Shown here: positions 25,884 through 34,459 of the stretch, piece by piece
Position numbering within the stretch: the stretch's first letter is position 1
Layout of the letters: every line of letters begins with the position of its first letter
Assembly: GCA_028875125.1 (NCBI GenBank)
Contig: JAPPGC010000069.1
Coordinates: 1-43,944, forward strand
Origin: Bacteroidota bacterium
Lineage (GTDB): Bacteria; Bacteroidota; Rhodothermia; Rhodothermales; Bin80
Direction of reading: 5' to 3'
Length of the DNA stretch: 43,944 bases
Translations under genes and position numbers: made by a program
Notes under the pieces: generated by a model
Told to the model about the DNA's origin: nothing
The model's database searches: none
Seen by the model: only the letters and a program-made list of their open reading frames with translations

Positions 25884-26792
25884 ATGCGCATACTATTAAC
25901 AGGAGGGACAGGTTTTGTTGGCCGCTATGTACTATCAGAACTGTTAGCACAGGGACACGAGGTCCGTGCACTTATTCGGCGGGGTGGAGTGCCGGAAGGT
26001 TTCGAAAGCAGGAATGTGGAAGTCGTTCGCGCTGATATCAATGGTTTACTGGAGCAGTTCATGCAGGGGATGGATGGAGTTGTTCATTTGGTGGGCATCA
26101 TCAAAGAAGTACCGCGCGAGATGGTCACCTTCGAAATTCTTCACACGCAGGCTACCCAGAATGTTGTGAAAGCAGCCAAGGCGGCAGGCGTGCCGCGATT
26201 CGTTTTTGTGAGTGCCAATGGCGTTTCGGAACAGGGTGCAACGCGATATCAAACCACAAAATGGGCGGCCGAAGAAACCGTACGCAATTCAGGGTTGGAG
26301 CATTGGTGTATTCTTCGTCCGGGGTTGATCTTTGGGGATTCTGGAATGGAGCGGGAAGAGTTTTGCACTGTTCTGGCAAGCAATCTGATTAAACCCTTTC
26401 CGATTTTGCCGGTATTTGGGGATGGGCTTTACCAGATGCAGCCGATCTCAGTTGAGGAAGTCGCTCAATCTGTTGTCCAAGCACTGACGCTCCCCAGTGC
26501 CCACGGGCAGACGATTGCTGCAGTTGGCCGTCGACGATTGACCTACATTGAGTTGCTGGATGTAGTCACCCGCGCAATGAATAACAGCCCTCGACCGAAA
26601 GTCAAGGTGCCGCTGTCTTTTTTACGGGCCGGTATGCGTTTTGCGGGAAGTATGTTACCCATCACGCCAGACCAGTTGACGATGCTACTTGAAGGTAACG
26701 TAGCGGACGAAAAAGCCTTCTACAATACGTTTTCGGTGACCGAGCGCCCTTTTGACGAAGAGAACCTAGCATACCTGCATCTCCGATTGTAG
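25884..26792 (+). CDS. NAD-dependent epimerase/dehydratase, complex I NDUFA9-like
   Basis: This 302-residue protein has a Rossmann fold of the atypical short-chain dehydrogenase group. GGTGFVG (7-13) binds the dinucleotide, and YQTTK gives the YxxxK pair. The stretch VVHLVGIIKE and the following pattern match the family that includes the NDUFA9 accessory subunit of complex I. No complex I gene is nearby, so a sugar or quinone-related role is equally possible. The next gene starts one base after its stop, so it is probably co-transcribed with the outer-membrane barrel. Confidence 0.85.
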   Translation: MRILLTGGTGFVGRYVLSELLAQGHEVRALIRRGGVPEGFESRNVEVVRADINGLLEQFMQGMDGVVHLVGIIKEVPREMVTFEILHTQATQNVVKAAKAAGVPRFVFVSANGVSEQGATRYQTTKWAAEETVRNSGLEHWCILRPGLIFGDSGMEREEFCTVLASNLIKPFPILPVFGDGLYQMQPISVEEVAQSVVQALTLPSAHGQTIAAVGRRRLTYIELLDVVTRAMNNSPRPKVKVPLSFLRAGMRFAGSMLPITPDQLTMLLEGNVADEKAFYNTFSVTERPFDEENLAYLHLRL

Positions 26793-26793
26793 T

Positions 26794-28686
26794 ATGTACC
26801 CGCTTCGGGCGGTCCTGTTTTGCGTGGCGGTGTTAAGTGTGCCAGTCGCTTGCGCCCAGATACCGGTAGACACCGTGCGGTCGCTGATGCCCTTCCGCAC
26901 AGACGAGGATTCCCTCCAAGGTGCTATACTATCCGCTGACCACGATATCACGCACGTACTTTCGGGAGCGCCGGGTTCCTTTGTGTATGATTTCGGGGCG
27001 TTTGGCTGGCCGACATCGTGGAGTTTTAATGGGCTTAGCCCTCAGGCAGTACAGCTGTATTTCGGTCCAATCCCTTTTAATGACCTGCTCACTGGAAGGC
27101 CGAGGTACGACCTGCTTCCGACCGCACTCCTGCGATACCCGAAAATAGATCCCGGATTGCCAGGTGCAGTGGTAGGTATTCAAACAGAGCTGCGGACTGT
27201 AGACACCAGGAGGCCGTACACACAATTACATTATCAGGCAGGCGGACATGGACTTCAGCGCGTTACCGGGTTGCACGCACAGCAGAGCAGCAGCATGCTT
27301 GGTTTGCCGGGAAGGTTTCAGGGTTTGTTTGCTTACAGTGGTGCGGCTGCTGCAGGAGACTATCCCGGCAGTAGACTGCGACGACAACGACAGTTACTCC
27401 TGCGGACACGCTACCAGCGCTATACATGGTCTCTGGAACTGCTTTACTTACATAACCAGCGTCGTTTGGGTGCGCACAGTGGAGTACGAGGGGCAGGAGA
27501 CACGCGCTATAATCGCCTGATTGCGCAGGTAACCGATGAGCATCGAACGAGGCGCACTGTCCGCAATGATTTTCTCTCCACACTCAAGACTCGTCTCCTG
27601 ACCGCGTCGGTGAATCTATCCACACAATCCCTGTACTACGAGGGTGTAGGTGCTGCTGCACGCCGTCTGGGCGTAGCAGTCCATCGTGACCTGCGTATAG
27701 GCAGACACAGATTGCATTTACGGGGCGATGCATATACACAGCGGATTTCATCTGGCAGTGCTTTACCAATCGGGCATAGCACATCGCTGATTGAGGTCCA
27801 GATCAGAGACTCATTAAAGTTCAAAACGGGGTACCTGCTTGCTCAGGGAATTGTACGAAAACAGAATGCGGACTGGGGTCCAGGAGGACGCCTTCGCTGG
27901 GAATCGACGCTTCTCAGCTTCCGGCCATACGTGGAATTAAGCCACAGTGCAGCGCCACGACCATTAACCGGATGGGGGAAATATCTAATCAGCGGGAAAG
28001 TGGATACGGGCAGCATTACACAGGCAAGTGGGGGAGCCGGGCTGTATAGGGGACGATTTTCAGTACAGCCGTACGGATTTGTAACAAGCGCACAGAATGC
28101 GCCCGACTATAAGGCGTGGATCACAGGCTCAGCGCAGGTTGTCAACAACACGTATGTTACATATGGTGCGGGAATCCGGGTAAGTTTGTCATCCAAGCCG
28201 GAGCGAGGGCTGTTTGCTGCTCTGAATGCTGCCATGACCGGTACAGGTGAAACCGAGCTTGATTCAGGACGGTTGTTGCCTCAATGGGTATCGTCCGGAC
28301 AAGTAGGGTTCAAGGTCGTTTTGTTCACCGGAGATTTACGCTTGAATACCTCTGTACGTGGGCGTTCATGGAGCACAATGGTCAGCCGCGCACTGCATGC
28401 ACCGACCGGACTACTGGTGATTCCAAGTAAACTGAGGGCTTTGTCAACGCTTGACCAGCCATCGAATGCACTACTGGTGATTCCGTCCACCGACCGTGCT
28501 CCTATTGATGCCTCCTATACTTTAGACCTGATTCTTGAAGGAGGCATCCGTACAGCAACTATTTTCATCATATACGAAAACATTACCAGCGGCACACGCC
28601 TCATGTCGGGCAATGAACTGGTTCCAGACTACCCGCTTCCGGCGCAGCAGTTGCGCTTTGGAGTATACTGGCCCATTGCCAACTAA
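26794..28686 (+). CDS. Exported outer-membrane beta-barrel protein, unassigned
   Basis: This 630-residue protein has a signal peptide (to about residue 21, VACAQ) and long stretches of amphipathic strands rich in arginine, tyrosine and glycine, ending in RFGVYWPIAN. Residues 50-130 look like a short TonB-receptor plug remnant (SFNGLSPQAVQLYFG, PFNDLLTGRPRYDLLPTALL), but there is no TonB box or carboxypeptidase-like domain that I can see. I do not assign a substrate. A 15-base direct repeat, exactly 60 bases apart (28410 and 28470), doubles the LLVIPS segment near residues 540 and 560. It is joined to the epimerase upstream with a one-base gap. Confidence 0.7.
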   Translation: MYPLRAVLFCVAVLSVPVACAQIPVDTVRSLMPFRTDEDSLQGAILSADHDITHVLSGAPGSFVYDFGAFGWPTSWSFNGLSPQAVQLYFGPIPFNDLLTGRPRYDLLPTALLRYPKIDPGLPGAVVGIQTELRTVDTRRPYTQLHYQAGGHGLQRVTGLHAQQSSSMLGLPGRFQGLFAYSGAAAAGDYPGSRLRRQRQLLLRTRYQRYTWSLELLYLHNQRRLGAHSGVRGAGDTRYNRLIAQVTDEHRTRRTVRNDFLSTLKTRLLTASVNLSTQSLYYEGVGAAARRLGVAVHRDLRIGRHRLHLRGDAYTQRISSGSALPIGHSTSLIEVQIRDSLKFKTGYLLAQGIVRKQNADWGPGGRLRWESTLLSFRPYVELSHSAAPRPLTGWGKYLISGKVDTGSITQASGGAGLYRGRFSVQPYGFVTSAQNAPDYKAWITGSAQVVNNTYVTYGAGIRVSLSSKPERGLFAALNAAMTGTGETELDSGRLLPQWVSSGQVGFKVVLFTGDLRLNTSVRGRSWSTMVSRALHAPTGLLVIPSKLRALSTLDQPSNALLVIPSTDRAPIDASYTLDLILEGGIRTATIFIIYENITSGTRLMSGNELVPDYPLPAQQLRFGVYWPIAN

Positions 28687-28733
28687 CAACAATTGGTGAG
28701 AAAATCGTATAAGTACTGGCAATCAGAGAATTA

Positions 28734-29558
28734 TTGAGTACTCCCAGCCTATACGAACAGCGCGTATATCGTGAGATTTATGCTTGGCGGCACCGGGAAC
28801 CATCCTGGTTGCGCAGGAAGGTGCGATGGTTGAACCGGCCGCTCAAACTGGCTTCGAAACGTGCAATGCAGATTCCAGGCGTCGGATGGACACTGGACAA
28901 TCTGGTCGTTGGTTTGGTGCAGTGTGCCAACGAAATCACCCAGGATACAATCTCGCACACGGCCGCCATTGAATCTTTTCGATCAAAGGGGCACCAAGTG
29001 CAGACTTTTTCGGATATTGCACAACTAGACTTGGAAGCTGTCGACCATGTGATCAGCGGTCTGGATCTTCGCTACCAGAGCCTGACGGCTGCGCACGGAG
29101 CAGCTGCGGGACTTGCAGGAGTAGCCGGATTGATTCCGGATATTGTCGCATTGGTAACACTTAATCTTCGGGTCACAGGACAGATCGCATTGTGTTGCGG
29201 GTATGATATAAGCTCCCCGGAAGAGCGTAACTATGCATTGGACGTTCTGAGTGTGGCTGCGCACGAGGGCGGCAAAGAGGAGGGACACACAGGAGCTTTG
29301 GTTCGTAAGCATACGCGTTCCGTAATGGAACAGGCGACTGTTGGTGTTGCGCTGCGTGGCACCGCCCGTGTGCTTGGAATGCGTCTGGTAAAATTGAAAC
29401 TGGCACAAGTGATCCCACTGGCTGCAGTGGTTGCGGGAGGAGGATTTAACGCGTACTATACCGCACGTGTGTGCGAAACTGCACGGCACCTTTATAGAGA
29501 ACGGCGTTTGCATAATAAATATGCTGACAGCGTGCTCAATTCCATTTTGAAGAAATGA
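28734..29558 (+). CDS. EcsC family protein
   Basis: This 274-residue protein matches the EcsC family, named after the third gene of the Bacillus ecsABC cluster; its biochemical role is undefined. The N-terminal YEQRVYREIYAWRHREPSW, the central glycine/alanine-rich hydrophobic AAAGLAGVAGLIPDIVALVT and the C-terminal ARHLYRERRL fit the family. The start is a TTG at 28734; the next in-frame ATG would remove the conserved N-terminus. Its stop overlaps the sulfatase start by four bases (ATGA), so the two are probably translationally coupled. Confidence 0.85.
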   Translation: MSTPSLYEQRVYREIYAWRHREPSWLRRKVRWLNRPLKLASKRAMQIPGVGWTLDNLVVGLVQCANEITQDTISHTAAIESFRSKGHQVQTFSDIAQLDLEAVDHVISGLDLRYQSLTAAHGAAAGLAGVAGLIPDIVALVTLNLRVTGQIALCCGYDISSPEERNYALDVLSVAAHEGGKEEGHTGALVRKHTRSVMEQATVGVALRGTARVLGMRLVKLKLAQVIPLAAVVAGGGFNAYYTARVCETARHLYRERRLHNKYADSVLNSILKK

Positions 29559-30979
29559 GATTTTATACAGGCCTAATATTGCTCGTATTGCTCTCGGGCT
29601 GCAGCATTCAGGAACCGACGAATTTTGTATTCATTCTGGCAGACGACCTGGGTTATATGGACGTTGGTGCTTACAACCCCAACACTTTTTACGAGACCCC
29701 CAATATTGACAGGCTGGCTGCGGAGGGTGTACGTCTCACGCAGGGGTACGCAGCTGCTCCTGTCTGCAGTCCGACGCGAGCCAGCATAATGACCGGGCTA
29801 TATCCTGCCCGGATGGCAACCACGGATTATTTTGGAGCTCCCCAGCCTGATCGCGTATCCGGGCACTGGACACGTAACAAACCGCTGCTCCCTGCAAGAT
29901 ATGAACCCCAGTTGCCGCATGAGAAGATTACCCTCGCAGAGGCGTTGTCGGACTCGGGGTATGTGACTTTCTGGGCAGGTAAGTGGCATTTGGGTCACGA
30001 GGGATCGTATCCAGAAGATCACGGCTTTTCAGTTAACAAGGGTGGTTGGGAAAGAGGTGGACCATATGGACGGGGCAAATATTTTGTGCCCTACGATAAT
30101 CCCAGATTGGAGGATGGGCCGGAGGGGGAGCATTTGCCGGCACGGCTGGCCGCGGAAACGGCTAAGTTTATCGCCGAGAACAGGGAACGGCCGTTTTTGG
30201 CCTTTCTGTCGTTCTATTCTGTGCATACGCCACTTGTCGCGAGGGCCGATCTTGAAGCCAAGTACAATGCCAAGCCTGCCGACTCAACGATTTGGGGTAC
30301 AGAGGGCCAGCGTCAGGTGCGCCAAACACAAAACCATGCCGTTTATGCGGCTATGGTCGAAGCCATGGATCAAGCAGTCGGCACGGTACTTGCGGCACTG
30401 GATGAACTCGATCTTGCGCGGAACACCGTAGTGATTTTTACGTCAGACAACGGCGGTCTGTCGACCTCTGAGGGTCATCCGACGAGCAACCTGCCGTTGC
30501 GGGCTGGCAAGGGATGGCTCTATGAAGGGGGTATTCGTGAGCCGTTGCTCATGCGCTGGCCGGCATTCCTTGCGGGGGGCAGGGTTGAGGATACACCGGT
30601 GACGAGCCCGGATTTTATGCCTACGTTATTGCAAATCGCCCGGCAGCCGTTACCGGGCACTACCGACGGTGTCGGCCTGTTGCCGTTACTTCTCGAACGT
30701 CGCGCACCCGAGCGCGATCTGTACTGGCACTACCCTCACTATGGCAATCAGGGTGGGAGCCCGGGGAGTGTAATACGACGAGGTGACTGGAAACTTATCC
30801 GGTTTTATGAAGATGGAAGAGAAGAATTGTATAACCTAGCCGATGATGTGGCTGAAATGCATGATCTTGCGTCTACTAATGAAGAAACAGTCAATGAACT
30901 TTCGGGAGCATTGGATGCATGGTTGGCACAGGTGAACGCACGTATGCCAACCCCCAATACCAATGCGACCACAGAATAG
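29555..30979 (+). CDS. Lipoprotein sulfatase (S1 type)
   Basis: This is a formylglycine-dependent sulfatase that would remove sulfate from a sugar or other sulfate ester at the cell envelope. The N-terminus is a lipoprotein signal with lipobox LSGC (C16). Calcium-binding aspartates D30 and D31 are in LADDLGYMD, and CSPTRAS at 71-77 is the maturation motif whose cysteine becomes formylglycine. GKWHLGH (K144, H146) and FTSDNGG complete the active site. At 474 residues it is full length. Activity requires a maturation enzyme (FGE or anSME), which is not in the window. It could act on sulfated glycans alongside the sialidase-like protein, but the two loci are 13 kb apart and on opposite strands. 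Confidence 0.94.
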   Translation: MRFYTGLILLVLLSGCSIQEPTNFVFILADDLGYMDVGAYNPNTFYETPNIDRLAAEGVRLTQGYAAAPVCSPTRASIMTGLYPARMATTDYFGAPQPDRVSGHWTRNKPLLPARYEPQLPHEKITLAEALSDSGYVTFWAGKWHLGHEGSYPEDHGFSVNKGGWERGGPYGRGKYFVPYDNPRLEDGPEGEHLPARLAAETAKFIAENRERPFLAFLSFYSVHTPLVARADLEAKYNAKPADSTIWGTEGQRQVRQTQNHAVYAAMVEAMDQAVGTVLAALDELDLARNTVVIFTSDNGGLSTSEGHPTSNLPLRAGKGWLYEGGIREPLLMRWPAFLAGGRVEDTPVTSPDFMPTLLQIARQPLPGTTDGVGLLPLLLERRAPERDLYWHYPHYGNQGGSPGSVIRRGDWKLIRFYEDGREELYNLADDVAEMHDLASTNEETVNELSGALDAWLAQVNARMPTPNTNATTE

Positions 30980-30988
30980 TCTTTAGTC

Positions 30989-32254
30989 ATGGACAATAAC
31001 GGGGACGGCGGTCGACTTAAATGCTCGTTTTGTAATCGTACAAGCGACGAGGTCAACTCTCTAATCGCAGGGCAGGATGTGTTTATCTGTGATCGATGCA
31101 TTACAGATGCCCGGGTCATTTTGGACGACGGTAGTATTCCAGAGAGCGAATCGCTGCCGCGTCGCAAAAAACGACGCAGGAAGCAGATGACACCCAAGCA
31201 AATCAAGGCCGCCCTGGATGAGCATGTGATTGGGCAGGAACGCGCCAAAAAGACATTGGCCGTTGCAGTTTACAACCATTATAAGCGTGTGGAATCGAAG
31301 GATTTCATGCCGAACTTCTCGGAGGTTGAATTGGAAAAATCAAATGTTCTGCTTTTGGGACCGAGTGGAACAGGGAAAACACTACTTGCACGCACGCTCG
31401 CGAGGATTTTGGATGTGCCATTTTCGATTAGTGATGCAACCACACTCACCGAGGCAGGTTATGTGGGAGAGGATGTGGAGACGGTTATATCCAATCTTCT
31501 GGGGGCAGCGGATTTTGAGATCGAACATGCACAACGCGGGATCGTCTTTATCGATGAGATAGACAAGATTGCGCGCAAGAGTGACAACACATCCATCACG
31601 AGGGATGTATCGGGAGAAGGTGTGCAGCAGGCGTTACTCAAGGTAATTGAGGGAACGCAGGCGGCAGTCCCCCCCAAAGGCGGACGCAAGCACCCAGAGC
31701 AAAACCTGGTCCAGGTTGATACGGGAGGGATACTCTTTATTTGTGGTGGTGCATTCGAGGGGCTCCCGGAAATCATTGCACGCAGGCTCAACGTGAACAG
31801 GATTGGCTTTACGTCCGTGGAGAAAATACGTTATGACAAGTCGGATTCCGAGGTGCTGCAGTTTGTGGAACCGGACGATTTGATGCAGTTTGGACTGATC
31901 CCCGAACTGATTGGACGTTTGCCGGTCACCGCCTCACTGGATATTTTATCGGAGGAGGAGATGATACGTATCCTTACGGAGCCCAAAAATGCTATTGTAC
32001 GACAATATCAGAAGTTGTTTGCACTTGATGGGATTAAGCTGGTTTTTGATGAATCTGCACTCCGTGGCATCGTAGCGCGGGCGCTTGACCTGCGTACAGG
32101 GGCACGTGGATTGCGCAGCATACTTGAACAGTCGATGTTGGACATCATGTTCGAGATTCACAGCTTAAGCGATGTTGGCGTCTGTCGCATAACAGGAGAT
32201 ACGATCCTGCTGGGACGATCCCCCATCTACGAAAAGCGTAAAGCCTCGGCCTAA
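30989..32254 (+). CDS. clpX: ATP-dependent Clp protease ATP-binding subunit ClpX
   Basis: ClpX is the hexameric AAA+ unfoldase that feeds proteins to ClpP in the cytoplasm. The zinc-binding domain has C12, C15, C34 and C37. Walker A GPSGTGKT (124-131), pore loop GYVG (157-160), Walker B VFIDE (186-190) and the sensor-2 arginine in GARGLRS are all present. An IGF tripeptide in NRIGFTS is the ClpP-docking loop, so a ClpP partner should be encoded elsewhere; clpP is not next to it here. A basic tract (RRKKRRRK) links the zinc domain to the AAA+ part. The gene starts nine bases after the sulfatase stop. Confidence 0.97.
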   Translation: MDNNGDGGRLKCSFCNRTSDEVNSLIAGQDVFICDRCITDARVILDDGSIPESESLPRRKKRRRKQMTPKQIKAALDEHVIGQERAKKTLAVAVYNHYKRVESKDFMPNFSEVELEKSNVLLLGPSGTGKTLLARTLARILDVPFSISDATTLTEAGYVGEDVETVISNLLGAADFEIEHAQRGIVFIDEIDKIARKSDNTSITRDVSGEGVQQALLKVIEGTQAAVPPKGGRKHPEQNLVQVDTGGILFICGGAFEGLPEIIARRLNVNRIGFTSVEKIRYDKSDSEVLQFVEPDDLMQFGLIPELIGRLPVTASLDILSEEEMIRILTEPKNAIVRQYQKLFALDGIKLVFDESALRGIVARALDLRTGARGLRSILEQSMLDIMFEIHSLSDVGVCRITGDTILLGRSPIYEKRKASA

Positions 32255-32260
32255 ATTGTC

Positions 32261-34459
32261 ATGAGGGGCCTGCTCTGGCTCACCCTCCTGTGGGTCGTGC
32301 CGATACCACTGGTTTGGGCGCAGTCAGATCTTCTGGAGGTAGACCAGAACACGGTTGTGCGACGTGTAGCGTTCAGCTACACGGATGCTGATCGTTATGA
32401 CCCGCAGTTTACTGTTTCTGAGTTGCGGGCAGTGACCGCCACACGTGCAATCCCGAGACGCTATTGGTTGCATCGATTGCTTGGACGAGCCGAAGCGGAA
32501 GACTACAGGCTCAATCCCATTGAGCTGCAGAGGGATGTGGTTCGCCTCCGTGAGGCTTTCAGGGAAGCGGGTTACCTGCATACTTATGTGGATTACGGGA
32601 CTTCTACCCTCAACAGAGAATCCAATACCGCCCAGATCCGATTCAGTGTTACCCAGGGTCCTCCAGTGATCATTCAGGATGTCGGGTTTTATTCAGAAGC
32701 AGGATATCTGGCACAGAGCCTGGATCCAGAGTCGAGGGCAGCATGGATTGATTTTCGGGATCGGACGAGCTTTGAAGTCGGTGATATTTTCACACATTTC
32801 GGGAGTGTGCAGATTGAAGATGCGGTTCTGAGTTGGCTGAAAGATCAGGGATATGCCTTTGCCGAGATGAATACCTCGATCAGCATTGATTCAGTTTACA
32901 ATGCCGCAGATATCGGATTTTTTGTGGATGCCGGCCCTCTCGGTTATATTGACAACATCGAAATCACCGGTGCCCCTGGGACCGGCCGGAATATAGTTCG
33001 CAGGGCGTTGTCGCTTGAGCGTGGCGATCTGTTTTCGCAGCGGGCTTTGATTGAAGGTCAGCGCGCCTTGTTTGCCCTGGGGTTATTTAGTGTTGTGCAG
33101 GTGGATACACCGCCGCAAGTGCGCGACAGTACGGTGGACGTTCGGATCAATTTACAGCGTGCGCGTCCCAGGCATATTTCCGCAGAAACCGGCTATCACC
33201 AGCGTCAGGGAATTATTGGCGAAGGTCGCTGGATTCACCGCAATTTCATGGGAGGGGCGCGAATATTGACTCTCTCCGCGCAGATGCAGACCGGCCTGTT
33301 GGCAACGGCCGGGGTTGGAGCATCGGCGGGGCGCCTCGCACGCGGGGCCGTTGCGCTGACGCAGCCTCACCTGGGAGTAAGTGCGCTGCGCGGTATCCTG
33401 GAACCGTTTATTCAGTATGAGCGGGATCCTCTTGCCGGAGAATCTTCAAACTTCTTTGAGTTTAATCGACGGGAGTATGGTATTTCTACTACGTTCATCT
33501 ATGGTCTGGAGCAAACTCGGGTACTTAGCCTGCGGTACAGTCTGAGCCGAACAACTAACTTTACGGCGAATCTCTCGGAGGATGCTTATGACAAGAGTGT
33601 ACTTTTTTTGGGGGGAACAGTAGGTTGGGCCGACAATTTTTTGCGTCCCACTCGCGGGCTGCTCTTCCAGCCGACCGTAGAACAGGGCGGGCGTATTGAG
33701 TCATGGCTTGGTACACGGCCGTTTGGCGTGAATTATTTCAAGCTGCAGTTACAGGTCGCAGCGTATGCTCCTCTCATGAGGACGGTCAGTTTTAGTGGAC
33801 GACTAAAAGCGGGACGGATCTGGCCCGGAGATGTAGAAACGAGGACACTTTACAGTGCGGATGGTGTCCATATGATTGATACGCAGTTTTTGCAGCCTCA
33901 GGAAAACCGCTTTGACCCACTCAGGTATTACATAGGTGGTGCAGATGATGTGCGGGGATGGAGTACAGGCCTGGCAGGTCCGAAGGCTATTCGCACAGAT
34001 GAATTGTCCGGCGATGGGACAACTTCGACAGGAGCAGTGTACGAGCCCATTGGCGGGTTGGCCCGTTTAGCGGCCAGTGCGGAGGTACGTTTTCGCTTGG
34101 TCGGGAAATGGTACGGGGCCACATTCGTTGATGCGGGCGCAGTTTCGACAAAAGTAGCAGAAAATTGCACAGGACAACTTTATGAAGATGTCAACCTGAC
34201 ACGACCGGTAACGGTTCAGTGTGGGTTCAGGGATACTGGAAAAGTTAGCTTTAATGATTTTAAGGTGGGGGCGGGTGTCGGTCTGCGCTACGATACCCCC
34301 ATCGGGTTTATCCGCTTAGATCTTGCAGCCAAACTAAACCCCGACCCGCTTGATTTCCAATCCGCTGCAAATGCTTTGGATGCAGCAGCGACAGGGGAAG
34401 AACAAAGGAATCCATTGTATCGAATTAATGTCCACTTCAGCATCGGGCCGGCGTTTTAG
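32261..34459 (+). CDS. BamA/TamA family Omp85 outer-membrane protein
   Basis: This 732-residue Omp85 protein has a signal peptide (to about residue 21, VWAQ), POTRA-like repeats in roughly residues 60-300 (for example GYIDNIEITGAPGTGRNIVR) and a C-terminal 16-strand-type barrel. YYIGGADDVRGW near residue 558 is the conserved VRGF/W motif that closes the barrel lumen, and the protein ends in phenylalanine. Because tamB follows directly, I read it as the TamA-like partner rather than the main BamA, which would be elsewhere. It starts six bases after clpX, and its last 32 bases overlap the tamB start. Confidence 0.9.
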   Translation: MRGLLWLTLLWVVPIPLVWAQSDLLEVDQNTVVRRVAFSYTDADRYDPQFTVSELRAVTATRAIPRRYWLHRLLGRAEAEDYRLNPIELQRDVVRLREAFREAGYLHTYVDYGTSTLNRESNTAQIRFSVTQGPPVIIQDVGFYSEAGYLAQSLDPESRAAWIDFRDRTSFEVGDIFTHFGSVQIEDAVLSWLKDQGYAFAEMNTSISIDSVYNAADIGFFVDAGPLGYIDNIEITGAPGTGRNIVRRALSLERGDLFSQRALIEGQRALFALGLFSVVQVDTPPQVRDSTVDVRINLQRARPRHISAETGYHQRQGIIGEGRWIHRNFMGGARILTLSAQMQTGLLATAGVGASAGRLARGAVALTQPHLGVSALRGILEPFIQYERDPLAGESSNFFEFNRREYGISTTFIYGLEQTRVLSLRYSLSRTTNFTANLSEDAYDKSVLFLGGTVGWADNFLRPTRGLLFQPTVEQGGRIESWLGTRPFGVNYFKLQLQVAAYAPLMRTVSFSGRLKAGRIWPGDVETRTLYSADGVHMIDTQFLQPQENRFDPLRYYIGGADDVRGWSTGLAGPKAIRTDELSGDGTTSTGAVYEPIGGLARLAASAEVRFRLVGKWYGATFVDAGAVSTKVAENCTGQLYEDVNLTRPVTVQCGFRDTGKVSFNDFKVGAGVGLRYDTPIGFIRLDLAAKLNPDPLDFQSAANALDAAATGEEQRNPLYRINVHFSIGPAF

